From Bacteroidia bacterium (GTDB lineage Bacteria > Bacteroidota > Bacteroidia > Bacteroidales > Azobacteroidaceae), in the NCBI GenBank assembly GCA_025996895.1, contig BNTW01000005.1, positions 10,144 to 74,143 on the forward strand: a stretch of 64,000 nt of DNA, in the 5' to 3' direction. The notes beneath the pieces are model-generated. The model had not been told where the DNA came from. It searched no databases and saw nothing but the letters and a program-made list of their open reading frames with translations. This document shows, piece after piece, positions 10,201 through 17,600 of this stretch. Numbering within the stretch: the first letter of the stretch is position 1; every line of letters begins with the position of its first letter. Position numbers and translations under genes: made by a program.

Positions 10201-10664
10201 TCCGCCAACGCCTCCGGATAAGTAATAATCAACTTTGGATTTCTTATCTCATCATTTGTAATTAGCTGACGCTGAACGTTGTTTCGTAATTGGCTAATGC
10301 CGAACGTTGTTTCGTAATTCGTAATTCGTAATTGATTCAGTACTTCTGTCCGCAGGATTTCGTCCGCCAAATCTTTTTGCGCATAACGAATGCTCCGCTT
10401 AAATTGGGAAGGGAAAAACAGCACATCGGTGTCGTTCAAAATCTGACAGCAGTCGTGGTAGAAATAACCGGCATCTTCCAAATCGTTCAGAACGCAAAGG
10501 ACAGGATTTTTCTTCATTTGTGCGAAAACCGAAGCGCATACCAAACTCCCCACCGATCCGCTCAATCCCGAAAGGTAGAGATTGGCGTCGGTTGAGGAAA
10601 GAATCGCCTTTACGCCAGGGTGTTGAGCGTAAATTTTTTTTAAATCGAAATCTTTCAATTCCAT
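7254..10664 (-). CDS. mfd: Transcription-repair coupling factor Mfd
   Basis: A 1136-residue protein with the full Mfd layout: UvrB-like N-terminal modules (about residues 1-330); the CarD-like RNA-polymerase-interaction module (about 455-520, FKLGDFLVHIDHGIGKFGG); a RecG-type SF2 translocase with Walker A GDVGFGKTEVA (near 605) and DEEQ box (near 708); a second motor lobe with QLRGRVGRSNRKAFCYLL; and a C-terminal TRCF domain. Mfd removes stalled RNA polymerase and recruits UvrA. Length is normal. A minus-strand -7 element (TACTTTTG, 10676-10683) lies just upstream of the start. Confidence 0.97.
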   Translation of the reverse strand: MELKDFDLKKIYAQHPGVKAILSSTDANLYLSGLSGSVGSLVCASVFAQMKKNPVLCVLNDLEDAGYFYHDCCQILNDTDVLFFPSQFKRSIRYAQKDLADEILRTEVLNQLRITNYETTFGISQLRNNVQRQLITNDEIRNPKLIITYPEALAEKVVSANSLKNKTLLLHVNEKIDSIFVADMLDSYGFERVDYVYEPGQYAVRGSIIDVFSFSNEYPFRIDFFGDEVESIRSFEVDTQLSKEKLAEISIISGNSGDADTNLFSYLPENTMLVFRNENWVYEKIEAVWNEEPTLTNEETFSSLDQIRMLLTPVETFREITKKYRKIHLNPAPSNTLNSQFSILNFSTEPQLSYHKNFELVASSFKEKLEEGFSIYILSNNEKQIRRIESIFADRGDKIKFTPVLHTLHEGFIDKTLRICLFTDHQLFDRYHKYNLKSEKARSGKIALSLKELQQFKLGDFLVHIDHGIGKFGGLVRTDINGKMQELIKLTFLNDDIIFVSIHNLHKISKYKGKENEPPRLNKLGSGAWENLKDKTKKKVKDIAKDLILLYSKRRDEQGFAFSPDTYLQQELEASFVYEDTPDQLKATNDIKLDMENRRPMDRLVCGDVGFGKTEVAIRAAFKAVTDGKQVAVLVPTTLLAYQHYNTFKERLADFPVTVDYLSRARTAKESKEILQKLKEKKLDILIGTHRIISKDVIFKDLGLLIIDEEQKFGVSVKEKLKQLKVNVDTLTLTATPIPRTLQFSLMGARDLSNISTPPPNRYPIQTEVHRFGSDIIREAINFEMSRNGQVFFVNNHISHLKDLENLIKREVPDARVAIGHGQLDPNELEKIVTDFTNYEYDVLLSTAIIENGIDIPNANTIIVNNAHHFGLSDLHQLRGRVGRSNRKAFCYLLAPPLASLTPEARRRLQAIENFSELGSGIHIAMQDLDIRGAGNMLGAEQSGFIADLGYETYQKILTEAVQELKNEEFSDLYKDENQVDTGENYVTETNVESDLELLFPASYIPNDSERILLYRELDGMETEEEIEQFRQKLLDRFGQIPQRGEELIKIVRLRRMAKKLGIDKIVLKNGQMNLLLIQNPESPYYQSEAFDKLLEFVKDHYKICSLSEKNNRRAVSIQKVDTVEKAVAILEEISQ

Positions 10665-10675
10665 AAAAGTTTGTG

Positions 10676-10683
10676 CAAAAGTA
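10676..10683 (-). promoter_or_regulatory. mfd promoter -7 element
   Basis: Reads TACTTTTG on the minus strand, matching TAnnTTTG, about 12 bases upstream of the mfd start codon, which implies a very short leader. Confidence 0.5.
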
Positions 10684-10756
10684 GTGATAAATTAACAAAA
10701 AATCCAATTAAATTTAGACATTGTTGTATAATTGATCTGATGGATGTGGAATAAGC

Positions 10757-11767
10757 TCAACTATCATCTTCACCTTCCCATTTGGCAATGTAAGGATTGT
10801 ATGTGCATTTTGCCGGTTGAGAATAGATGTCTGAAGGATCTTTAATAAACGCTCTGCAATCAGTACATATATATCGATATTCACAATCTTTACAAACGGT
10901 TATTTCGTCCTTTTTGATTGTCCATAAGCATTGAAATTCTGCCGATTCTACAACTGATTTTAATTTTACTTTGTTGATATGACCAAATGTTTGAATCTTG
11001 GACAAACAATTTCTTATATTGCCGAAAGAATCAATACATACTTTTTTGTTCAAACAGGAATTGAAACTGATTGCTTCCGATATTGTTTTCAAATTAAAAG
11101 AAAAATGAGCAAATGATATTTTACCACATTGATCGGGTAATATATTTTTTTGTAAATTAAATATTATACTGCAATCTGATTCTGTCGTATAAGATTGAAA
11201 TACAGGACTGTTATAAATATGTATGCTCTTTATGACAGGATATGTGTTTGCTAAAACAGAAATTTTCTCATAAGAAAACTCGGATTTGTAAGGCAATATC
11301 ATTACTAGCGACCGGAAGGGAATCTTATCTGTAATATTTAGTACTGACCGAAGACTTGAAATAGTTGTTTCACAAAGATAGCGTAATTCTATATTCTCGC
11401 ATGATAAATGGGATAGTTGTAGAAAAATATTACTATAATTGTGAGAAGATTTGTTTGAAATCTCTATTATAGCGTTTGTAATGATATGAGGTGAATTATA
11501 TTTGAGTTCTATCGGAGGAAACGAATGGATATTATCAACAAAAACACCCAAATCATTATCAATCAAATAAATAAAATATTGATCTATCACTTCATTTTGC
11601 TTGAAATAGTCTTTTATCCAATCAATATTTTTGTTCCGGAATGTGGATAAAATATGAAATAGTGCATTAGGAATGTAATATATTTTCTCCCTTTGAGTGT
11701 CAATAATAAGACTTCTGCAATAACCCTTAACGGGAATACAACACGCATATAAATAAAAATATTTCAT
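10757..11767 (-). CDS. Grasp-with-spasm type SPASM-domain peptide maturase
   Basis: A 336-residue protein. The C-terminal cysteine cluster CKDCEYRYICTDCRAF (Cys292, 295, 301, 304) plus Cys321 is a SPASM-type iron-sulfur ligand set, and an earlier CLNKKVCID...NC group (about residues 240-260) fits the upstream ligands. There is no CxxxCxxC radical-SAM motif in the N-terminal part, which matches the SPASM_w_grasp family, described as SPASM proteins lacking the SAM site and encoded beside an ATP-grasp enzyme and a GG-leader peptide. The start MKYFYLYACCIPVKGYCRS is typical. The role is inferred to be maturation of the peptide encoded at 13419-13580. The gene is intact although its ATP-grasp partner is broken. 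Confidence 0.75.
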   Translation of the reverse strand: MKYFYLYACCIPVKGYCRSLIIDTQREKIYYIPNALFHILSTFRNKNIDWIKDYFKQNEVIDQYFIYLIDNDLGVFVDNIHSFPPIELKYNSPHIITNAIIEISNKSSHNYSNIFLQLSHLSCENIELRYLCETTISSLRSVLNITDKIPFRSLVMILPYKSEFSYEKISVLANTYPVIKSIHIYNSPVFQSYTTESDCSIIFNLQKNILPDQCGKISFAHFSFNLKTISEAISFNSCLNKKVCIDSFGNIRNCLSKIQTFGHINKVKLKSVVESAEFQCLWTIKKDEITVCKDCEYRYICTDCRAFIKDPSDIYSQPAKCTYNPYIAKWEGEDDS

Positions 11768-11926
11768 TTTTTAGTCAATCAAATTCAAACAATGTGGAAA
11801 TGTTTTTGTGGAAATGGTAAGTTCTAAAGTTCCTGCTATTGTGCTTCATAGAGCAATATTTTTTTTCAGGCAGTTTATTTACACTTGACTTTGTCTTTTT
11901 ATAGTGTAATCTTGCAAACATAAAAT

Positions 11927-12184
11927 TCAACGAATATAAATATGCGATTTTTGGAATGGTTCGATCTTTTTCATTTTGAATTTTCTATACCAAGCTGCAT
12001 GAATATCTGGTATGAATATTTTCTGTCTATCAATCAAAAACCACTTTTTTTGTAAATTGATTTTTAGAGCTTTCTCTTTAAAATCATTTGAGTTGATTCT
12101 TATAAAAGGATATTTGTAAAAATTAAGCCAATCAATGACATAATCGGTTGTTAAATCTCCGGATCGACTGAGTATTAATATCAT
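11927..12184 (-). pseudogene. Truncated ATP-grasp peptide maturase (grasp-with-spasm type)
   Basis: The 85 codons encode the N-terminal pre-grasp domain typical of this family: MILILSRSGDLTTDYVIDWL, then FIRINSNDF, and AAWYRKFKMKK. Functional ATP-grasp maturases run to over 300 residues; here a stop follows HIYIR. In another frame the next ~150 bases read on without a stop (MFARLHYKKTKSSVNKLPEK onward, to TGA at 11774-11776) and keep a faint likeness to the NKL...A segment of the family. A frameshift plus a large internal or 3' deletion explains this. The ATP-binding and catalytic regions are missing, so the enzyme must be inactive unless a copy exists elsewhere. Confidence 0.7.
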
Positions 12185-12190
12185 CGTATT

Positions 12191-13360
12191 TTATTTAACG
12201 CAAACTAAATGCTGTTCGACTATATCCCCTTTTAAATCCCTGATTATGAATAAATAAGATCCTTTAGACAAATTAACCTGAATCGTATCGTCTTCGGACA
12301 GTAAGCGGTTGATTACCGGGACAGCTTGTAATTGACAGGCTTGAAATTCCTCTTTTATATAAACCGATAACAGCAAAGGATTTTTCTGTTGCAACAATAT
12401 TTGAATGCTGTCCAGTAATGAAAAAGATATTTTTTTACTGATTAAATCCGGATTCATCACAAAATCAGATTCTTTCAAGTTGTTGTAAATGAACACGTCG
12501 CATATATGTCTTCGGGTTGTATCCGCATTAATTCCTAATAAATGATTTCCCAATGCAAAACTAATCGCATCGCCTATCGTTTGCTCTATCGTGAAAGGAT
12601 CTATTCCGCTTAACTTTTTCAAATAATACGCCATTCGCGGACGGTTGGTTCCATTTTCTCTTATATGGTCTATTCCAGCCCATACCAGAATTTTAGCGTC
12701 TGGTTCCCTTGCTAATGTTTTATCATAAATATTTTTTGCCTGTAAAAATTCTCTATCGTTATCATAAGAATCATAACTAATTATCTCAAAGCCCAATTGT
12801 AGTGCGTGGCGTATAAAATTGGCAAATTGCGGCTCTTTCGTATATATTCCTGTGCTTTGTATAGGAAATTTGCGGATATTCAAAGAATCTTGATTTTCTG
12901 CAACCGCCTCTATTGCTAAATACCTAAAACCCTGTTTATAAAAACACTCCAGCAATAAATTTCCTAAAAAACGATGTTTAGGTAACCAATGATTTTCATT
13001 GATCATTACAATTTGTTTATTTTCGGATTCAGCTTTAATATATTCTAATGCTTCATTATCAGAAAACAATAAGTCGGGAATTTTATCGGTGTGTTTATAA
13101 ATAGTTGAAAGAATAGAATGATAAGAGGTATTATTCCCAACAAAAGAATGGTAAGTTGCTATTGCTTGCAAATATAGCCACTGCTGATTTTCGTCTGTGT
13201 ATTTTCCTGACAATGAGTCTAAGGTAATTATTGAAGAAAGATAATTGGCATTATCGCCTATCGCTTTATCTGCAATGTCAAATGGATTATTATCACTTGC
13301 ATTACTGTATAATACAAGATTACAAAATATTAAACCAAATGTCATTCGCAAAAATTTCAT
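12191..13360 (-). CDS. Secreted EreA/ChaN-like protein in the peptide locus
   Basis: A 389-residue protein with a signal peptide (MKFLRMTFGLIFCNLVLYSN). The central part VMINENHWLPKHRFLGNLL, then GFRYLAIEA, later FEIISYDSYDNDREF and ILVWAGIDHIRENG follows the Glu-His / Glu / His pattern of the erythromycin-esterase/ChaN/TIKI fold, in which His and Glu residues form the active or metal site. The C-terminal ~90 residues look like a beta-sandwich ending in a T9SS-like strand (SYLFIIRDLKGDIVEQHLVC), but the call is weak. It begins just after the precursor peptide and ends 6 bases before the ATP-grasp start, so it belongs to the locus. A processing or self-protection role is a guess. Confidence 0.55.
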   Translation of the reverse strand: MKFLRMTFGLIFCNLVLYSNASDNNPFDIADKAIGDNANYLSSIITLDSLSGKYTDENQQWLYLQAIATYHSFVGNNTSYHSILSTIYKHTDKIPDLLFSDNEALEYIKAESENKQIVMINENHWLPKHRFLGNLLLECFYKQGFRYLAIEAVAENQDSLNIRKFPIQSTGIYTKEPQFANFIRHALQLGFEIISYDSYDNDREFLQAKNIYDKTLAREPDAKILVWAGIDHIRENGTNRPRMAYYLKKLSGIDPFTIEQTIGDAISFALGNHLLGINADTTRRHICDVFIYNNLKESDFVMNPDLISKKISFSLLDSIQILLQQKNPLLLSVYIKEEFQACQLQAVPVINRLLSEDDTIQVNLSKGSYLFIIRDLKGDIVEQHLVCVK

Positions 13361-13370
13361 AAGCGGAAAA

Positions 13371-13408
13371 AATAAAAAAGAAGCTGCCTCTAAAATTAAA
13401 GCAACTTC
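13371..13408 (-). terminator. Terminator/attenuator behind the precursor peptide
   Basis: On the minus strand GAAGTTGC pairs with GCAGCTTC (8 bp with one G-U) around a 13-base loop and is followed by TTTTTT. It sits 11 bases after the precursor stop and before the next gene, where a leaky terminator would give more precursor than enzyme transcript. Confidence 0.6.
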
Positions 13409-13418
13409 CTTTGATTAT

Positions 13419-13580
13419 TTAAATGTCACTGTCATCGCCATCATCAACACCTTTGGAAATACAAGTAAAAGTGCTTTCTTCCATTTTTTGTGCTTTACCA
13501 CCCAACAATTTTGATTGTTGATTCTTGGAAATTTCATTGAATTTTTCACTCTTAATATTTTCTAATTCGATTGATTTCAT
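13419..13580 (-). CDS. Grasp-with-spasm precursor peptide with LLGG leader end
   Basis: A 53-codon gene translated by hand. The leader is MKSIELENIKSEKFNEISKN, then QQSKLLGG (double glycine at residues 27-28), the site expected for a C39-type transporter peptidase. The remaining 25-residue core contains MEESTFTCISKG and an acidic end DDGDDSDI. Ser/Thr and Asp side chains are the groups that ATP-grasp enzymes of this class join. It is the first gene of a minus-strand set: precursor, hairpin, secreted protein, ATP-grasp stub, SPASM maturase. No peptidase-transporter is in the window. The TAnnTTTG promoter is not evident upstream. Confidence 0.75.
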   Translation of the reverse strand: MKSIELENIKSEKFNEISKNQQSKLLGGKAQKMEESTFTCISKGVDDGDDSDI

Positions 13581-13914
13581 ATCTTTAATAATTTTTTTAT
13601 TGCCCTACTCATATAGCTTTTCGGTAACCGCTTTTTTCTTTCACGCAACCTGCCTGCCTTTTGCAAACCGGACACGTCCAACTGCCTGAAATTCGTGTCA
13701 GGCTTTTGGAAATTTCAAATAATTCGTATCTTTACGACGCCTTCTTGTGTTTTTCAGTTTATTATTTCTAAATTGCTAAATAGAACTTAATCTCATAGGG
13801 AGGTATTTATCTTTTAGACAAGGGGGCGAGCCTCGATAAAAGGGAAAATCAGATGTCAAATATAGCAATTATTACGAAATAATTAATAGAGCAAAGATAA
13901 AGTAGTGGAAGAAA
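13581..13914. other. Gene-less stretch between precursor peptide and XRE frame
   Basis: No coding frame of convincing composition is seen on either strand. It must hold the promoter of the precursor peptide (minus) and any promoter of the XRE frame (plus), but I see no good TAnnTTTG match for either. A short repeat AATTGCTA (about 13774) / TAGCAATT (about 13862) is probably chance. Confidence 0.4.
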
Positions 13915-14106
13915 ATGTCCGAACAAAAAGATGTACAAAAAAACGTTTCACAGCAAGCAGTAGCTGATAATCTGAATATCGATAGACGTACGTATGCTGC
14001 ATGGGAAGCAGGTGCTCAGGATATTAAAAGTGGATTTATTCCGCAGTTGGCAGATTTTTTCGGTGTTGAAATAACAGAACTGTTTTATGTGCAACGGATT
14101 GACTAA
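13915..14106 (+). CDS. XRE-family helix-turn-helix protein, truncated
   Basis: 63 codons with a clear HTH core: VSQQAVADNLNIDRRTYAAW then PQLADFFGVEITELF. The normal N-terminal helix is odd (MSEQKDVQKN): in the overlapping frame GTGGAAGAAAATGTCCGAAC encodes EENVRTKRCTKK, closer to the usual xxNIRxLRxxK, so a 1-base change in the A run near 13940 may have shifted the start. The last codons (FYVQRID) lie on the opposite strand of the IS110 remnant, so the original C-terminus has been replaced by insertion-sequence DNA. Probably a decaying regulator. Confidence 0.5.
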   Translation: MSEQKDVQKNVSQQAVADNLNIDRRTYAAWEAGAQDIKSGFIPQLADFFGVEITELFYVQRID

Positions 14107-14300
14107 CTTCATCTCAAATCCCATTTCATACAAAATATCCCATACCGGAACCCAGTACGTTGATGTACTTTCCATCGCCACTTTTTTTTATCTTCGCCGA
14201 CTGCAAGTATTCGCCCAAAGAACGAATCGAAACAGTCGTAGTTGAAAATTCTTTTACTGCTGAATAACTTTTCCCGCCGTAAATCGCACAAAATATAGTA
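14081..14300 (-). mobile_element. IS110-family transposase remnant
   Basis: Reading the minus strand, one frame gives CAIYGGKSYSAVKEFSTTTV and SIRSLGEYLQSAKIKK, and the next frame continues VAMESTSTYWVPVWDILYEM, GFEMKLVNPLHIKQ. This is the N-terminal DEDD-domain segment of an IS110 transposase (usual form VAMESTGVYWIP...LVN...K). The two parts are out of frame by one base in an A run near 14184-14190, and the rest of the protein is missing. The fragment ends abruptly inside the XRE frame at about 14081. It accounts for all of 14107-14300; 14301-14362 holds nothing I recognise. Confidence 0.8.
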
Positions 14301-14362
14301 TCTTTGTAGTTCCGAAACTGTCAGTTCGGAACTGCGAAAAAATATTTTGAAAAGAAAATAAC

Positions 14363-14581
14363 TTATTCCACATCCACCAGATCAATTAACTTAACTTTCA
14401 AAACTTCGCCGATTTTCAATAAAGTACCAATCGTAAAATTAGTTCTACCGGATTCAATTCTGCTCATATTGGATTTTTCGAAATTGCAAGCAGCAGCTAA
14501 ATCTTGTTGACTAATATTTTTTTCTTCTCTTAACTCTTTGATTTTCAATCCTATTTCATATAATACATCTTCTTTTTTCAT
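14363..14581 (-). CDS. Small XRE-family transcriptional repressor
   Basis: A 72-residue single-domain Cro/C1-type HTH protein: LGLKIKELREEKNISQQDLA-like first helices, then the recognition region EKSNMSRIESGRTNF, and a closing helix ending LIDLVDVE. Length and composition are those of a stand-alone repressor. It is divergent from the 1613-residue surface protein, and the 110-base intergenic region carries two identical-pattern operators (14591-14608 and 14637-14654). It is therefore likely to repress itself and the surface-protein gene. Confidence 0.85.
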   Translation of the reverse strand: MKKEDVLYEIGLKIKELREEKNISQQDLAAACNFEKSNMSRIESGRTNFTIGTLLKIGEVLKVKLIDLVDVE

Positions 14582-14590
14582 AAAATCCTT

Positions 14591-14608
14591 GTTATCATAT
14601 TTGACAAC
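14591..14608. promoter_or_regulatory. Operator 1 for the XRE repressor
   Basis: GTTATCATATTTGACAAC: inverted half-sites GTTRTCA with a 4-base spacer. It overlaps TTTG (14600-14603), which stands 18 bases before the plus-strand -7 element TATCTTTG, and lies 10 bases upstream of the repressor start on the minus strand. Confidence 0.7.
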
Positions 14609-14621
14609 AAAGATTTATTGT

Positions 14622-14629
14622 TATCTTTG
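14622..14629 (+). promoter_or_regulatory. Promoter -7 element for the BspA-like gene
   Basis: TATCTTTG matches TAnnTTTG and is flanked on both sides by the two operators. With TTTG at 14600-14603 it forms a near-consensus promoter for the gene starting at 14692. Confidence 0.65.
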
Positions 14630-14636
14630 CGCATCG

Positions 14637-14654
14637 GTTATCATATATGACAAC
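14637..14654. promoter_or_regulatory. Operator 2 for the XRE repressor
   Basis: GTTATCATATATGACAAC repeats the 18-base operator pattern 46 bases downstream of operator 1, covering the predicted transcript start. A further half-site TGATAAC follows at 14663-14669. Confidence 0.7.
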
Positions 14655-14691
14655 CATAAAAATGATAACAAAATTCAAATAATATAAGGAT

Positions 14692-17600
14692 ATGAAAAAA
14701 ACATTAGTATTACTATTTTCTTGTTTGGCACTTTCGCTGAACATGTTTGGGCAAAATCCCGATTTCGATATTGACGAAAACGGTGTGTTAACGGGCTATC
14801 ACGGGCCGGGCGGTGATGTGGTAATTCCGGATGGAGTGACGGCGATAGGAGAGATGGTTTTTGTCGGCCGAAGTTTAACATCCATTACGATTCCCTATTC
14901 GGTGACAACTATTGGAAGATCTGCTTTTCAGGCTTGTAGTAGTCTTACTTCTATTACAATTCCAAGTAACGTAACAAGTATTGATCGAAATGCTTTTCAA
15001 GATTGCACAGGGCTTACTTCTGCTACAATATCCGGAGGAAGTATTGGAATGGCGGTTTTTTATAATTGTATCAACCTTAGGTCAGTTACGCTTACTAATG
15101 TAACCAGTATTGGAGAGGTAGCTTTTCATGGCTGTAGCAGTCTTACGTCAATTACTATTCCTAATTCGGTAATAAATATAGGAAATGCAATTCTTCATGG
15201 TTGTGAAAGTTTGCAAACCGTAACTGTTCAATGGAATGAACCTCCCTATTTTGAACATACTCTTCGAGGAAATTTAACGAATCTTACCTTGATTGTTCCC
15301 GTTGGAACAAAAGCTGCCTATCAAACGGCTTATATGTGGGAGGCTTTCGGAACGATTTTAGAAGAAGGCGAAACAGAATCCGATTTTGAAATTGACGAAA
15401 ACGGCGTGTTGATTGGTTATCATGGTGCAGGCGGCGATGTGGTGATTCCGGATGGAGTAACGGCAATCGGAGATTTGGTTTTCTATTCTCACGACATCAC
15501 TTCTATTTCAATTCCGAACAGTGTAACAAGTATTGGAGCAGGTGCTTTTTACGAATGTAGTAATCTTGCTTCTATAACTATTCCTAATTCGGTGACAAGT
15601 ATCGGCGATGATGCTTTTAACTATTGTAGCAGTCTTACTTCCGTTACGATTCCCAATTTGGTGACAAGTATTGGAAACCGTACTTTTCTACATTGTAACA
15701 GCCTGCTCTCTATTACCATTCCTGATGCAGTAACAAGTATCGGAGAGGCTGCCTTTTTTCTGTGTAGTAATCTTACCTCTGTTACTATTTCTAATTCAGT
15801 AACAACTATTGGAATGAAGGCTTTTCATCAATGCGGCCTTACTTCTATTACTATTCCAAATTCAGTAACAAGTATTGGAGAAGAAGTTTTTTGGTATTGT
15901 AGTAATTTACAGGAAATTACCGTCCAATGGGCTACTCCGTTAGTCATTCCTGCCAATGTTTTTGAAGGAGTAGATGCAAACACCTGTATATTGCGTGTTC
16001 CTGTTGACTCAAAAGCCGCTTATCAAGCTGCTGAAGTTTGGCAGGATTTTAGTAAAATTTTAGAACAAGGCGAAACAGAATCTGATTTTGAAATTGACGA
16101 AAACGGTGTGTTGATTGGTTATCATGGTGCAGGAGGCGATGTGGTCATTCCGGATGGAGTGACGGCGATAAGAAGCAGTGCTTTTCAAAATAATCAAAAT
16201 ATCACTTCCGTTATTATTCCTAATTCGGTGACATATATCTGGTTTTGGGCTTTTAACGGCTGTAGCAATCTTGCTTCCGTTGCGATTCCTAATTCGGTAA
16301 CAAGTATCGGAGAGTTTGTTTTTAACGGCTGTAGCAATCTTGCTTTCATTACTATTCCTAATTCGGTAACAACTATTGGACGTGAAGCCTTTAGCGGTTG
16401 TACGAGTCTTGCTTCCATTACGATTCCCAATTCGGTAACAAGTATTGGAGAACGAGCTTTTGCCATGTGTAATAATTTACAAGAGATTACCGTTGAATGG
16501 TCAACGCCGTTAAGTATTACGTCCGATGTTTTTGAAAGGGTTAACAAACGGAATTGTACACTGCATGTTCCGATCGGCACGGAGAATGCTTATCTGGCAG
16601 CCGATGTATGGAAAGGTTTCTTAGACAATTCCGATTTCGAAATAGACAGCAACGGCGTACTGATTGGTTATTACGGTGCCGGTGGCAATTTAGTGATACC
16701 CGATGAAGTGACAGCAATAGGAAATTTTACTTTCTATAGTAATCAGAATATCACTTCCGTCATTATTCCTAATTCAGTGACAAGTATCGGATATTTTGCT
16801 TTTTACAATTGTTCTAATTTACAAAACATTACCGTTGAATGGCCGACGCCGTTAGATATTCCTGCCAACGTTTTTAACGAGGTGAATAAAAGTGCTTGTA
16901 CGTTAATTGTTCCTTTTGGGACCAAAGCACTTTACGAAGCTGCTGATGTTTGGAAAGATTTCGGAACTATTGAAGAAGCAAATCAGGCTTCCGATTTTGA
17001 AATTGACGAAAACGGCGTATTAATCGGCTATCACGGTGCGGGTGGTGATGTGGTGATTCCTGACGGAGTTACGGCAATAGGGGATAATGTATTTTCAGAT
17101 AATAAAAATATAATTTCGGTTATTGTACCGGCAAGTGTTACTTCAATTGGAACGTATGCTTTTAGCAGATGCACTAATCTTTCTTCAGCTACTTTCTCGA
17201 ATGGATTAGTAGAAATTGGATATGGTGCTTTTTTTGTTTGTTCCAAGTTAGCATCAATCTCATTTCCTGAAAGTTTGCAAACAATCGGAAGTTCTGCTTT
17301 TAGAATGTGTGAGACTCTGACTTCTATTAATATTCCTAATTCGGTAACAAGTATCGGCAATAATGCTTTCTCCTCTTGTAGCAATTTGACTTCCATAGAA
17401 TTAAGCAGCTCGCTAACAAGCATTGAGTCACAAACTTTTAATTATTGCGAAAATTTAAAATCAATAAATATTCCAAGTAGCGTAACTGCTATTAAAAGAG
17501 CTGCATTCAATGTCTGTACCTCTTTGGAATCCGTAACAATTCCTAATAGCGTAGAAATTATCGAAGGTTATGCTTTTGGAAATTGTTTTGCACTTACATC

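Noticed and set aside
13774..13870. Inverted pair AATTGCTA / TAGCAATT as an operator
   Set aside because: Eight-base arms about 80 bases apart in AT-rich DNA are expected by chance.
16194..17423. Minus-strand frames of about 130 codons with repeated LVTELGI segments
   Set aside because: The repetition is only the antisense image of the BspA-like leucine-rich repeats.
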